Source: Mycolicibacterium sp. TY81 (GTDB taxonomy: Bacteria; Actinomycetota; Actinomycetes; Mycobacteriales; Mycobacteriaceae). Taken from it: a stretch of 64,000 nucleotides of DNA. The position numbers were made by a program, and so were the translations under genes. The notes beneath the pieces were generated by a model, which was given only the letters and a program-made list of their open reading frames with translations, made no database searches and was not told the DNA's origin. Position 1 is the stretch's first letter, and each line of letters opens with the position of its first letter. Below, in pieces: positions 15,885-24,906 of this stretch. The stretch lies in assembly GCF_018326285.1 (NCBI RefSeq), contig NZ_AP023362.1:496001-560000 (forward strand). Reading direction: 5' to 3'.

Positions 15885-17185
15885 GGCAGTACCGCCGTCA
15901 CGGTCGTCGTTCCGGTTTCGGGGCTCGAGACGGCGAAGGTGCCCCGCGCCGCGCGCACCCGCTCACCGAGTCCGCGCAGGCCCGTCGTGTCGTCGCCGGT
16001 CGTCTGGGCCCCGCCGATACCGTCGTCGAACACCGAGATGTGGAGCTGGTCGGTGGGCTCGTGGTAGCGCACCGTGACCACGGCGTGGGTGGCCTGGGCG
16101 TGCTTGGCGATGTTGGTCAACGACTCGGCGACGACGAAGTACGCGCACGACTCGACCTCGTCGGAAAAACGTTTCGGCAGTTGCAGTTCCAGCGTCACCG
16201 GCACGCCGGCGGTTTCGGTGCGCTGCACCACCGCCGACAGTGCGGCGTCCAGGCCGCGGTCGGCCAGGATCGTCGGCGCGATGCCGCGCACCACATTTCG
16301 CAGTTCGAGGAGCGCGGCCTTGGCGTCGTCGTGTGCCTCGGCGATCAGCTTGCGGGCCTCGGGCAGATCCGAGTCGAGCTTGGTCTGGGCCAGCCCGATC
16401 GTCATGGCCAACGACACCAGCCGGGGCTGCACACTGTCGTGCAGGTCGCGTTCGATGCGGTGCCGTTCGGTGGACGCCGACGACACCGCGCCGCGACGGG
16501 CCTGGTGCAGGGCGCTGACCTCATGCTGCAGCGCCGCCGTCGGCGATGCCGGCAGGAGCCACCGGTCGACGGCGGCGTCCACCCGGGGACCGAACACCAG
16601 GATGCCTGCGGCGGCGGCCAGCGCGATGATGGCCAGCAGCCAGGACAGCGGCGGGGAGATGAAGCTCAGTCCGGCAGCGGGATCGCTGTTGTGGATCGCG
16701 GTCGCCGCGGCAGGACCGAGCAGCGCGAAAGCCAGCAGGGAGAAGGCCAGCCCGACCGCGAAGATGTCGAAGACCATGCGCAGGTAGCTGTGCGCCAACA
16801 CCTTCCAGAACCGGCCGCTGCTCACGTCCAGCCACAGTTGGTGGGCCCAACCTTGAAAACCGCTGTAGGGCGTCAGCTTTCGGTAGGGGACGGCGATGCC
16901 GAAGCCGAACACCGCCTCGCTGCGCAGCCGCTCGACCCGGTCGGTGGCGCGGACGGCGTAGACGAACACCACTCCGCCGAACACCGTCCCGATCACCGAG
17001 GGGATCGAGGTGACGGCGAGGATGAGCAGGGACAGCGGTATCCAGAACCAGATCATGCCGGCGAACGCGCCGACGATCATCGACGACGTCGGGACGACAC
17101 CGAGGTCTGATGCGCGCGGCACCGGCGGCGTCGTTGTCGGATGTGTCGGCTCGGCCGACGCGGGGTCTGTAGCTGTTGCGACCAT
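15872..17185 (-). CDS. Sensor histidine kinase (HisKA_3 type)
   Basis: A 437-aa membrane kinase. The N-terminal sensor region contains four hydrophobic segments (about 37-60, 62-80, 140-162, 182-203), the actinobacterial putative-sensor domain. Phosphorylation site His249 lies in ERDLHDSVQ (HisKA_3), and the ATPase part has N box ESLTNIAKHAQA and G1 DDGIGGAQ, G2 GLRGLGERVRA. Partner of the overlapping NarL-type regulator. The ligand is unknown. Confidence 0.92.
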   Translation of the reverse strand: MVATATDPASAEPTHPTTTPPVPRASDLGVVPTSSMIVGAFAGMIWFWIPLSLLILAVTSIPSVIGTVFGGVVFVYAVRATDRVERLRSEAVFGFGIAVPYRKLTPYSGFQGWAHQLWLDVSSGRFWKVLAHSYLRMVFDIFAVGLAFSLLAFALLGPAAATAIHNSDPAAGLSFISPPLSWLLAIIALAAAAGILVFGPRVDAAVDRWLLPASPTAALQHEVSALHQARRGAVSSASTERHRIERDLHDSVQPRLVSLAMTIGLAQTKLDSDLPEARKLIAEAHDDAKAALLELRNVVRGIAPTILADRGLDAALSAVVQRTETAGVPVTLELQLPKRFSDEVESCAYFVVAESLTNIAKHAQATHAVVTVRYHEPTDQLHISVFDDGIGGAQTTGDDTTGLRGLGERVRAARGTFAVSSPETGTTTVTAVLPCAL

Positions 17186-17358
17186 GCCTCCAACTTAGGC
17201 AGCGGCGGAGCCCGAGGACACGGCGTTTTCCCGCGACATCTCTGGGGGTAAACCCCCACCGGTTCGCCCTGTACCGGGGCTCGCCGGTCCGCTCATGGAA
17301 GGAGTCCGGCCGGCCGACCCGAACCCTCGCGCTGGACGCGCATGCCAGAATCGGCTGT

Positions 17359-18267
17359 GTGCAGATCGGGATGACGATGCCAGTGATGGAGCCCAACCTC
17401 GATGCGGCAACGCTGACGGCGTGGGCAAGAGTGATCGACGGCGGGCCCTTCTCGTCCCTGTGCTGGGGTGAGCGCATCGCGTTCGACAATCCCGATTCCC
17501 TGACGCTGCTCGGCGCCCTGGCGGCCTGGACCGACCGCGTGCGGCTCGTCACCACGGTGATCGTCCCGCAACTGCATGATCCGGTGATGCTGGCGAAAGC
17601 GCTTGCCACGGGCGACATGCTCAGCGGTGGACGGCTGACGGTCGGCCTCGGCGTCGGGGGACGGCACGAGGACTACAACGCCGTCGGTGCCGACCCGAAG
17701 ACCCAGACCATGCGCGGCATGGCCGAGCGGGTCGCGCTGATGAAGCGCGTCTGGGCGGGGGAGAAGCTCACCGAATCCGTGCTGCCCGTCGGACCCGAGG
17801 CCGTCCAACCGGGTGGCCCGCGATTGCTGGTCGGCACCATCGGTCCGAAAACCATACGCAGCGCGGCCAATTGGGCGGACGGCGTGGCCGGTACCACGCT
17901 GGACCTCAACGTGGAGCGTGAGAGCGAACTGTTCGACGTCGCCCGGGAGGCGTGGGCCGAGGCGGGAAAACCCAAGCCGCACTTGGCCACGTCGTTCTGG
18001 TTCGCCCTCGGGGAGAAGGACGAAGCGCGCAACCAGGTGCACCGGCACCTGCGCCGGTACATGAACTGGATTCCCGAGGAGTACGTCGACGCGATGGCGC
18101 CCACCACGGGCTGGGCCGGCACGGAGGACGAATTGCTCGACGTGCTGCAGAAATTCGATGACATCGGCACCGACGAGGTGCATCTCATCCCCACCAGTTC
18201 GGACATCGACCAGCTGCGCCGGGTGGCCGACGTGGTCAAGGACTTCACCGGAGAGGCAGCGCTATGA
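17359..18267 (+). CDS. LLM class (F420 or FMN) flavin-dependent oxidoreductase
   Basis: A 302-aa luciferase-like TIM barrel. The start is taken as GTG 17359 (VQIGMTMPVMEPNLDA), which matches the usual family N-terminus; an in-frame frame opening at 17176 is too long. Motifs: DRVRLVTTVIVPQLHDPVMLAKALATGDMLSGGRLTVGLGVGGRHEDYNAVG and GTIGPKTIRSAANWADGVAG. In mycobacteria most such proteins use F420. Overlaps the next gene by ATGA, so it is co-translated with the amidohydrolase. Confidence 0.87.
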   Translation: MQIGMTMPVMEPNLDAATLTAWARVIDGGPFSSLCWGERIAFDNPDSLTLLGALAAWTDRVRLVTTVIVPQLHDPVMLAKALATGDMLSGGRLTVGLGVGGRHEDYNAVGADPKTQTMRGMAERVALMKRVWAGEKLTESVLPVGPEAVQPGGPRLLVGTIGPKTIRSAANWADGVAGTTLDLNVERESELFDVAREAWAEAGKPKPHLATSFWFALGEKDEARNQVHRHLRRYMNWIPEEYVDAMAPTTGWAGTEDELLDVLQKFDDIGTDEVHLIPTSSDIDQLRRVADVVKDFTGEAAL

Positions 18268-19511
18268 GTCGTGCGACGGACGTGCTGGCCGGCTTGCCCG
18301 AGGTGCGGGTGTGGCAGGAGGACCTGTACCGGGACCTGCACGAGCACCCGGAGTTGTCACACCAGGAACATCGCACCGCAAAGCTGGTGTCGGACAAGCT
18401 GACCGAGATCGGCTATGAAGTGACAGGCGGAATCGGCGGCACCGGCGTGGTGGGCATTCTGCGCAACGGTGACGGTGCGTCGGTCCTCATGCGCGCCGAC
18501 ATGGACGCGCTGCCCGTCGCCGAGGCCACCGGGCTGCCCTACGCCAGCACGGTGCGCGGCACCGACGCCGCCGGCAAGGACGTGCCCGTCATGCACGCGT
18601 GCGGCCACGACACCCACGTCACCTGTCTGCTCGGCGCGGCCGCGCTGCTGGCCGACGGGCGAGATCACTGGCAGGGCACCGCGATTGCGTTGTTCCAGCC
18701 GGCCGAAGAGGTCGGCGGCGGTGCCGCCGGCATGGTCGCCGACGGGCTGGCCGACGTCGTCGGCACGGTCGACGTGGCGCTGGGTCAGCACGTCGCTCCG
18801 GCTCCGGCCGGATACGTCGGCACCCGCAGCGGGCCGGTGATGGCCGCGGCCGACAGCATCCGCGTGACGGTCTACGGCCGCGGCGGCCACGGGTCCATGC
18901 CCAACGCCACCATCGATCCCGTTGTGCTGGCCGCGATGATCGTCGTCCGGCTCCAGACCATCGTGTCGCGCGAGGTCGCGCCGATCGAGACCGTCGTGCT
19001 CACCGTCGGCAGCATCAATTCGGGCACCAAGAGCAACATCATCGGTGACCACGCCGTGCTGGAACTGAATCTGCGCACCTACGACGAGGCGGTGCGCACC
19101 GCCGTCATCGCGGCCGTCAAGCGTATCGTCATCGCCGAGTGCCAGGCGTCGGATTCCCCGAAGGAGCCGGAATTCGAGTTCTACGACCAGTTTCCGGTCA
19201 CCGACAATGACGAGGCCGCCACCGCCCGGGTTCATGAGGCGTTCGTCGAGCAATTCGGCGACCGTGTGCTGGCCATCCCGCAGGCCTCCGCGAGTGAGGA
19301 TTTCAGCGACATCCCGCGGGCGCTCGGCGTGCCGTACACCTATTGGATGTTCGGCGGCATCGATGCCGCCGAATTCAGCCGTGCTGCCGAAGCCGGCCGG
19401 ATCAGTCAGGACATCCCGGTGAACCACTCGCCGACGTTCGGCCCGGTGATTCAGCCGACGCTCGACACCGGCACCGAGGCGCTCGTGGTGGCCGCGCTGT
19501 CCTGGTTGTAG
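18264..19511 (+). CDS. M20 family amidohydrolase (hippurate hydrolase-like)
   Basis: A 415-aa metallo-aminoacylase/amidohydrolase. Metal and catalytic residues: HACGHDTHVTCLLG near residue 112 (Cys and two His ligands), FQPAEEVGGGAAGM near 149 (catalytic Glu pair), GQHVAPAPAGY near 175, and a late His in NHSPTF near 393. A dimerisation insert follows GRGGHGSMPNATIDP. It removes acyl groups from N-acyl amino acids. Couples to the LLM gene by a 4-base overlap; 61 bp of tail-to-tail overlap with the next minus-strand gene. Confidence 0.9.
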   Translation: MSRATDVLAGLPEVRVWQEDLYRDLHEHPELSHQEHRTAKLVSDKLTEIGYEVTGGIGGTGVVGILRNGDGASVLMRADMDALPVAEATGLPYASTVRGTDAAGKDVPVMHACGHDTHVTCLLGAAALLADGRDHWQGTAIALFQPAEEVGGGAAGMVADGLADVVGTVDVALGQHVAPAPAGYVGTRSGPVMAAADSIRVTVYGRGGHGSMPNATIDPVVLAAMIVVRLQTIVSREVAPIETVVLTVGSINSGTKSNIIGDHAVLELNLRTYDEAVRTAVIAAVKRIVIAECQASDSPKEPEFEFYDQFPVTDNDEAATARVHEAFVEQFGDRVLAIPQASASEDFSDIPRALGVPYTYWMFGGIDAAEFSRAAEAGRISQDIPVNHSPTFGPVIQPTLDTGTEALVVAALSWL

Positions 19512-19942
19512 TCCTTTGGGCGGTAGGCGATTTCGAATAGGCATGCCGCCAGGACGCACAGTGCGATGGCTTCGATCATCTGGATGACGAGCATCGTCCA
19601 TGTGGTGTGGGCGACGGCGACGAAGAACTGCATGTTGGGGATGACGACGAACAGGCCGCCCCAGATGCCCCACCAGGCGGCCTTGCCCAGCCCGCGGCCG
19701 GGGTACAGCCGCAGGAACAGGAAGCACAGCATCGTCAGCTGCAGGACGTACGTGAACCCGAGAAACGGGAACAGGTCCATGATTTCGGCGAGCGGGCGCT
19801 GCGGGTAGTCGGCCGCCGGGTAGCTGTTGCCGAAGAGTGCCGGTCCCGCAGTCTTGTGGAATACGACGTCGAGGATGAACGTCAGAATCGATACCGGCAG
19901 CGCCACCGCCAAGAAGCGTCCCCACCCGAATTGCTTGCCCAT
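19451..19942 (-). CDS. Small multi-pass membrane protein
   Basis: A 163-aa protein with four hydrophobic segments (about 10-28, 60-82, 90-108, 115-140) and a FLDVVFHKTAGPALFGNSYP segment between the first two. The arrangement is like DUF1761/DUF2177-type small membrane proteins but I cannot assign it firmly. The start ATG 19942 is 180 bp from the divergent MPT63-like gene. Its 3' end overlaps the amidohydrolase gene by 61 bp. Confidence 0.7.
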   Translation of the reverse strand: MGKQFGWGRFLAVALPVSILTFILDVVFHKTAGPALFGNSYPAADYPQRPLAEIMDLFPFLGFTYVLQLTMLCFLFLRLYPGRGLGKAAWWGIWGGLFVVIPNMQFFVAVAHTTWTMLVIQMIEAIALCVLAACLFEIAYRPKDYNQDSAATTSASVPVSSVG

Positions 19943-20122
19943 GACATCCTTCCGATCTCGAGATTCGGCTTGTTCCTATCCCGCTCGGGCATGCAGCGGA
20001 TGCCGGTGTCCCGGCAGCCGGGCACTGAACGTCCGAATGATCTGCGCGAAGTTGCGTTTGACCAGCGGTTCGGCGGGTAACCTCCGCGTTGGACACTGCC
20101 TCGGTGTGGGACGGGAGTAACG

Positions 20123-20764
20123 GTGAAGATCAAACTTGTGGCGCCCGTGGGGATCGCCGCGATCGTGTTCGGTATGGCCGGCATGACGGCGGGCTCTGCT
20201 TCGGCGGCCAACAACATCAAGCCGTTCGGACAGCAGGAGACGCTGAACGAGATCGGCTACACGGTCAAGGGCCTGAAGCCGAGTTCGGACCCCGTGCCGC
20301 ACAACGGCCAGCTCTACTCGGCGACCGTGACTGTCGAAGGGGTCGGCGGCTGGGCCAACCCGATCACCGCGTTCTTCAACGCCCGGGCCGAGAGCGGGGC
20401 GAACTACCGCGTGATCGGTGGCGGTCTGCCGTCGGCACCGCCCGGCGGGACGTCGACCGGCAAGCTCTACTTCGACGTCGTCGGCGACGTGCCCAACAGC
20501 GTCGTCTACAACGACGGTATGCAGGACCTGCTGGTCTGGGTGCCGCGCGGTCCCGTGGGCGATGCATCTGAGGATGTTTCCGACACCCCCGTCGGCACCA
20601 GCGAGATCATCAGCACCCCACCCGCGGAGAGTGCACCGCCGGCCGAGGGCACCCCGACAGGGGGCAATCTGTTCACCCCTGAAGTTATGGCGCCGCCGCC
20701 GTTCGAGCTCTCCGAGTCGGACGTGGCGTCACCGGGGTATAACTCGGGTAGCGGCCGTCGCTGA
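20123..20764 (+). CDS. Secreted MPT63-like (DUF1942) protein
   Basis: A 213-aa exported protein from GTG 20123, with GGGAG-type Shine-Dalgarno just upstream. Signal peptide residues 1-28 (cleavage near ASA-AN). The mature part matches the MPT63/DUF1942 immunoglobulin-like fold: IGYTVKGLKPSSD, LYSATVTVEGVGGWANPITAFFNARAESGANYRVI, STGKLYFDVVGDVPNSVVYNDGMQDLLVWV. A 55-residue acidic/Pro-rich C-terminal extension ends with PTGGNLFTPEVMAP, which resembles the C-terminus of the lipoprotein at 5894. Confidence 0.85.
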   Translation: MKIKLVAPVGIAAIVFGMAGMTAGSASAANNIKPFGQQETLNEIGYTVKGLKPSSDPVPHNGQLYSATVTVEGVGGWANPITAFFNARAESGANYRVIGGGLPSAPPGGTSTGKLYFDVVGDVPNSVVYNDGMQDLLVWVPRGPVGDASEDVSDTPVGTSEIISTPPAESAPPAEGTPTGGNLFTPEVMAPPPFELSESDVASPGYNSGSGRR

Positions 20765-20858
20765 TTTCTACCGACAGCAGCCGCACGAATCCTGGCGGAC
20801 GCCGGGCGGGCCCGTTCGCCCAGTTACCCGTACCGATGACTACAACCGGCCTGGCGTG

Positions 20859-21110
20859 TCAGGGTTCGACGACGCTAGACAGATGGACGTAGAACTCGTT
20901 TGGCGGTTCGATTGAACTGTCTTCGCGCTGGTTGGAGATGATGATGATGTGGTCGCTTCCCGGTTTCCGACTAGCTGCTTCAAGACGCCTACTTGAGTCG
21001 TAGACGGCTTGCCAGCCCTCCGAAAGGGCTGCGGCCAACTGTGCGCCTGAGATAGCCGCACTTGGCTCGTGCTTACGCAGTTCGGCGACGATTCGATCAT
21101 CAAGGCTCAT
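20859..21110 (-). CDS. Small protein of unknown function
   Basis: An 83-aa frame (MSLDDRIVAELRKHEPSAAISGAQLAAALSEGWQAVY...) with a helical N-terminus and a beta-rich tail (DHIIIISNQRED, NEFYVHLSSVV). No recognised family. Composition is less GC-rich than the core genes. It lies in the patch that includes the split peptidase gene. Flanking gaps 20765-20858 and 21111-21363 hold nothing I can support. Confidence 0.5.
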   Translation of the reverse strand: MSLDDRIVAELRKHEPSAAISGAQLAAALSEGWQAVYDSSRRLEAASRKPGSDHIIIISNQREDSSIEPPNEFYVHLSSVVEP

Positions 21111-21486
21111 AGCGTGACCCTAACTCGCGTTCGTTCGTAGACGTTGATCGCGTCGATAGCTTGCGCGGTTGATTCCGCCGCAGCCATCGGGGTTACTCGG
21201 ATCCCACCTGATTGATCGCGTCGAACGCTCGTGAAGCACCGCCTCCGTGCTGGTCGGTGTTATCACGGCCAACGAGCGGGCACAGTGGCTGGCTGTCTGT
21301 GCAGGACGGGATCAGGGGTGCTCGCGGCCAGGGTGTCGGGCCAAGGTGCGATGATCCTGGCTCATGGAGACGGGCATCGGCCAAGAGCACCTTTACTACG
21401 CCTGCAAGTTGTTTGGCGAATTTCATTACGAGCCTGGCAATACGACTCCCAAAGGTACCGCAACGGGTTTTGTCGTTCAGGGCCCC

Positions 21487-21494
21487 GATAAACG
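21487..21494 (+). repeat. Target-site duplication, left
   Basis: GATAAACG directly before the left inverted repeat, identical to 23752-23759. Confidence 0.93.
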
Positions 21495-21519
21495 GGCTCT
21501 TCATGATTGAGGGTGTAGA
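21495..21519 (+). repeat. Left terminal inverted repeat of the IS1096-like element
   Basis: Begins GGCTCTTCA and ends TGAGGGTGTAGA; only the four central bases differ from the right repeat. Confidence 0.9.
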
Positions 21520-21557
21520 ACGGTCAGCTGCTGTCGGCCTGTGATTGGGGTGTCTGG

Positions 21558-22310
21558 TTGGCTGGGTGTGTGCCGGAGGAGAAGCGGAAGAGTAAGAGGA
21601 AGAGCGCGGTGTCCGGGGGTGGTGTGGACCTGTCGATGCTGCAACAGCTGATGGCCGATGCTGGCCGGGATTTGTTCGCGGGAGTGTTCGATGAACCGAC
21701 ACCCGAGGTGGGAGCTGTGCCGGAGCGTGTGCGGGGTTTCCGGGTGCGGGTCGACCTGATGTACGCCAAGCCGCCGATCTGGCGTCGTCTGGTCCTGCCG
21801 GGTGACCTCGTGCTCGATGAGCTGCATGACGTGCTGCAGGTTGCGATGGGCTGGCAGGACGGTCATCTGCATAAGTTCGGTGTCGGGGCGGACCGGCGTA
21901 CCCGTGTCTACTTCGTCACCAGATTTGATCTCAGCGAAGGCGACGACGGTCTCGTCGAGGACGGTGTGCGCCTGGATCAGGTGGTCTCCGGTAAGGGCGA
22001 CCGGTTGTTCTATGACTACGACTTCGGCGACGGATGGGAGCACGTGCTGGTGGTCGAAGACGTTCTCGATGATCCACCTTCGGCTCCGGTGTGCCTGGCG
22101 GGCAAGATGGCCTGCCCGCCGGAGGATTGTGGTGGCTTGGGCGGCTATGAGGAATTGGCTGCGTGGGTTCGTGGCGGGTACGACCCGCGGGCAACACCGA
22201 TGGGGCTGGGTGCGCAGGAGATGCGCGACTGGCTGCCCCGAGGCTGGCACCCCGATCGTTTCTCGGTGACCGAGACCAATGACGCTCTGGCCGCGTCGAA
22301 TATGCGTTGA
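21558..22310 (+). CDS. Plasmid pRiA4b ORF-3-like protein (IS1096 second gene)
   Basis: A 250-aa protein with the PRiA4_ORF3 domain: FRVRVDLMYAKPPIWRRLVLPGDLVLDELHDVLQVAMGWQDGHLHKFGV, then DRLFYDYDFGDGWEHVLVVEDV, with conserved WxDxHL and YDFGDxWxH motifs. IS1096 carries such a gene, historically called tnpR although it is not a resolvase. Start is TTG 21558 or GTG 21570. It converges on the transposase gene with 7 bp between stops. Function in transposition is not established. Confidence 0.85.
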   Translation: MAGCVPEEKRKSKRKSAVSGGGVDLSMLQQLMADAGRDLFAGVFDEPTPEVGAVPERVRGFRVRVDLMYAKPPIWRRLVLPGDLVLDELHDVLQVAMGWQDGHLHKFGVGADRRTRVYFVTRFDLSEGDDGLVEDGVRLDQVVSGKGDRLFYDYDFGDGWEHVLVVEDVLDDPPSAPVCLAGKMACPPEDCGGLGGYEELAAWVRGGYDPRATPMGLGAQEMRDWLPRGWHPDRFSVTETNDALAASNMR

Positions 22311-22317
22311 GGACTCT

Positions 22318-23641
22318 TCACTGCCGAGGTGCAAGGAGCTGAGTTCGGAAGCCTCCGGTCTCGAGCAGTGACCGGGCGATGTAGTTGGTGAGGTTGCGGA
22401 AGCCCAGCGCGGATCCGCGCAGGTGTTCGAGGCGGCCGTTGATCGCTTCGGTGGGCCCGTTGGAGGTGCCGGGGCGGTCGAAGTAGGCCAGCACGTCGGC
22501 GGCACGCTTCTTCAGGGTCCGTCCCAGGGTGATCAGTTCGGTCAGCGGCTTGGGAACGCCGGTGCTCAGCGTGGTGATCAGCGCCGCCATCATCGTGCGG
22601 CCTTTCGTGCGGTCGGGTTCACGATACGCGGCCACGGTGCGCTGATACATCTGCCAGGTGGCCTCGACTTCTGCGTGGGCGTCGGCGGCGAACAAGGCGG
22701 CCAGCCGGGTGCGCTGGCGGTCGGTGAGCAGATCGGCACCGGTGTGCAGGGTGCGTCGGCAGGTGTAGAGCGGGTCGGACTTGCGGCCGCGGTGCCCACA
22801 TGTCGCCAGCTGCACCCGGCGGCGGCACTCATCGAGGGCGTTGCCAGCCAGGCGCACCACGTGGAAAGGGTCCATCACCGTCGCCGCCTCGGGCAGTTCC
22901 TCGGCGGTAGCGGTCTTGAACCCGGAGAAGCCATCCATAGCAACAACGTCCACGCCGTCACGCCAGTCCTGCGGCCGCTCGGCCAACCAGTCCTGAAACG
23001 CCTTTTTTGAGCGACCCTCGACCATGTCGAGCAGCCGAGCCGGACCGGTCCCGTCACGCACAGGGGTGAGATCGATGATGACGGTGACGTACCTGTCACC
23101 GCGACGGGTGTGCCGCCAGACGTGCTCATCGACGCCGATCACCGCCACGCCGTCGAAACGGGCCGGATCGGCGATCAGCACCCGTCGGCCTTCTGCCAGC
23201 ACCGCGTTGTTGGCGGTGTTCCACGACACCGCGAGCGCTTCGGCGATGCGAGCCACGGATAGATGCTGGCAGACAATGGCTTCCAGCGCCCACCGCAGAG
23301 CACGCCGCGACAGCTTGGCACGTGGTTCGGCCATCCTGGTGGTGTCTTGTCGCCACACGTGGGCGCAGCCGGCGCACCGGTAGCGACGGATGGTCACCAG
23401 CAGTGTGGTGGGGGCGCCACCCGAACGGCTCATGGGCCAGAGTACGGGTGAGGCTGTCGCGTGGGATGCCTTCTTCGCCGCAGCGACGACACCACCGGTC
23501 CTCGTCGGTCACCCGGCACGCCAGCACAGCACGGCCGGGCTCAAGGCGTTGTCCGGTCACCTGCAGCCCAAGTTCGTCGAGGCGGCAGAAAGTCGTCAGG
23601 TCAGCGCAGGCGAAGCCCGCCCGACCGGTAGCGTCAGGCAC
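22318..23641 (-). pseudogene. ISL3 family transposase, frameshifted
   Basis: The transposase starts at ATG 23641 and reads in one frame through the first zinc-finger half (DRWCRRCGEEG) to HEPFGWRP. Its continuation TTLLVTIRRYRCAGCAHVWRQDT is in another frame. The switch is at a run of five Gs (plus strand 23410-23414); one base fewer restores a single frame to the stop at 22318. The DDE catalytic part is whole: GVDEHVWRHTRRGDRYVT, VAMDGFSGF, VMDPFHVVRLAG, and the C-terminal GPTEAINGRLEHLRG. Either a real inactivating indel, a sequencing error in the homopolymer, or slippage. The shorter frame from 23433 lacks the first half of the zinc finger. Confidence 0.82.
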
Positions 23642-23726
23642 GTCGAGGTCTTTCGGATGAGGAGTGTAGGAACCCTCATTTTCGAGAGACCTCGACCTCT
23701 ATCCCGGCAACGACGCGCCAACCACC

Positions 23727-23751
23727 TCTACACCCTCATCTGTGAAGAGCC
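23727..23751 (-). repeat. Right terminal inverted repeat of the IS1096-like element
   Basis: Read on the minus strand it begins GGCTCTTCA and ends TGAGGGTGTAGA, as the left end does. Confidence 0.9.
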
Positions 23752-23759
23752 GATAAACG
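23752..23759 (+). repeat. Target-site duplication, right
   Basis: GATAAACG directly after the right inverted repeat. Confidence 0.93.
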
Positions 23760-24705
23760 GACATTAGGGCTCGTTACTAACAGGCATTTTATAGAGCCCG
23801 GTTGGTCTGATGAGCTCAAAGAGGGAACAAAGCTCACAAAGCTGCGTGCAAGTATATGGCTTACGTCGGACGATCGAATTGAAACCGACATCGTCGCAGA
23901 ACCCATATTCCACGATGATCCGACAATCGATGCTTGTATCTTTCCTTTGCTTCCGGGTCACTTACTACGCGTGGATTTGTATGGAATTGCTGGACGAACC
24001 GAGGGCGCTCACAAGTGGGCTGACGGTTTGAAACAGGGCGGTGATGCTGCAATTCAATTGAAGCATTATGTGAGTTGGGGGCATCTCGATATTTCAGCGT
24101 GGTATTGGAACACGGTTGCTCCTTGTGAATCATTGTTCTTTCCAGGTTATCCCGCTTGGCACGATAAGAGTGCAGATCGGCCAATTATGAGAACGGGCGC
24201 AATCGTAAGTGATCCGAAAGAAAGTTGGCGGCTATACGCTGACGGACCAAAGCCTGGTGATGGCTCACTGCAAGTCTTGTTCGATGCCTTTTCTAGCGAT
24301 GGCAACTCAGGCAGTCCAGTCTTTGTGAGTCAGCGAGGATTTCGCAACGCAGGCGAGATGAGCCATTATGTCGGTGCGTATCGCCCCATGATACTTGGCG
24401 GGATCAATGCTGGTCATATCGAAGACCATAAATCGCGGCATGTTGGTCTTTCGCGTATGCACAAAGTTTCAGTGATAGTCGATCTTGCGCGCAAGATGGT
24501 TGATTCGTTGCCCAACTCTGGCCCTCGGGACGGCTTATCGCTATGACCTTCGTGGTAATCAGTTTGTGGCTACGCGGTTTAGGGCGGGTGGTGGCAAACA
24601 GATTTGGGCCGGCTACGTCGGACCGGATAGGTAGGCCGTTTGGGCGATCCGTTAGAGCAACCTTCAAAAGCACCGCCTAGCAGCTGTTTTAGTTCCGCTA
24701 GTTAG

Positions 24706-24731
24706 AGTGCCCCCGGCAGGATTCGAACCTG
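24706..24731 (-). repeat. attL (tRNA-Arg 3' remnant)
   Basis: 26 bp identical to 39763-39788, covering T-arm and acceptor 3' strand of the tRNA. The sequence outside the repeat does not continue the tRNA, so this is a remnant and not a second gene. Confidence 0.92.
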
Positions 24732-24906
24732 ACGAGACACCCTTAGCTGTAACCGGCTCTATACTGGGGTTTATGGGCGTTGAACAGCCAATATGATCGA
24801 AACTCGGCTACGAATTTGTGTAGCGCTTCCGGGCGTTGCGTAAGGTTGATGTTGCACGTTTATCGCACCGAGAAAACCGGTCTGGGGTCGAAGGGAAGGC
24901 GCGCAT

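Larger units (their letters stand above)
21495..23751. mobile_element. IS1096-like (ISL3 family) insertion sequence, 2257 bp
   Basis: Bounded by 25-bp imperfect inverted repeats (21 of 25 matching) and an exact 8-bp target duplication GATAAACG. It carries two convergent genes: a PRiA4b ORF-3-like protein (plus strand) and an ISL3-family transposase (minus strand). This is the gene content, length class and duplication size known for IS1096. The insertion is recent enough that the duplication is perfect. Confidence 0.92.
21364..24546 (+). pseudogene. Trypsin-like serine peptidase gene split by an IS1096-like element
   Basis: The gene is ATG 21364 to TGA 24546 with 2265 bp (IS plus one 8-bp duplication) inserted after 21494. 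Joining 21364-21494 to 23760-24546 gives an uninterrupted 305-codon frame. The N-part ends GTATGFVVQGPDKR and continues directly into TLGLVTNRHFIEPG, so the catalytic His sits right after the insertion point. Asp is probably in DDPTIDACIF; Ser is in DGNSGSPVFV. The fold is a chymotrypsin-like trypsin_2 domain, apparently without export signal, so perhaps cytoplasmic. Base composition is clearly lower in GC than its neighbours, suggesting transfer. Inactive as it stands. Confidence 0.8.

Noticed and set aside
18357..20096. 579-codon minus-strand frame
   Set aside because: Covers the amidohydrolase in antisense and then the membrane-protein gene in another frame; composition implausible.
24706..24731. 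Second tRNA gene
   Set aside because: Only the T-arm and acceptor 3' part is present; upstream sequence does not fold into the rest of a tRNA.
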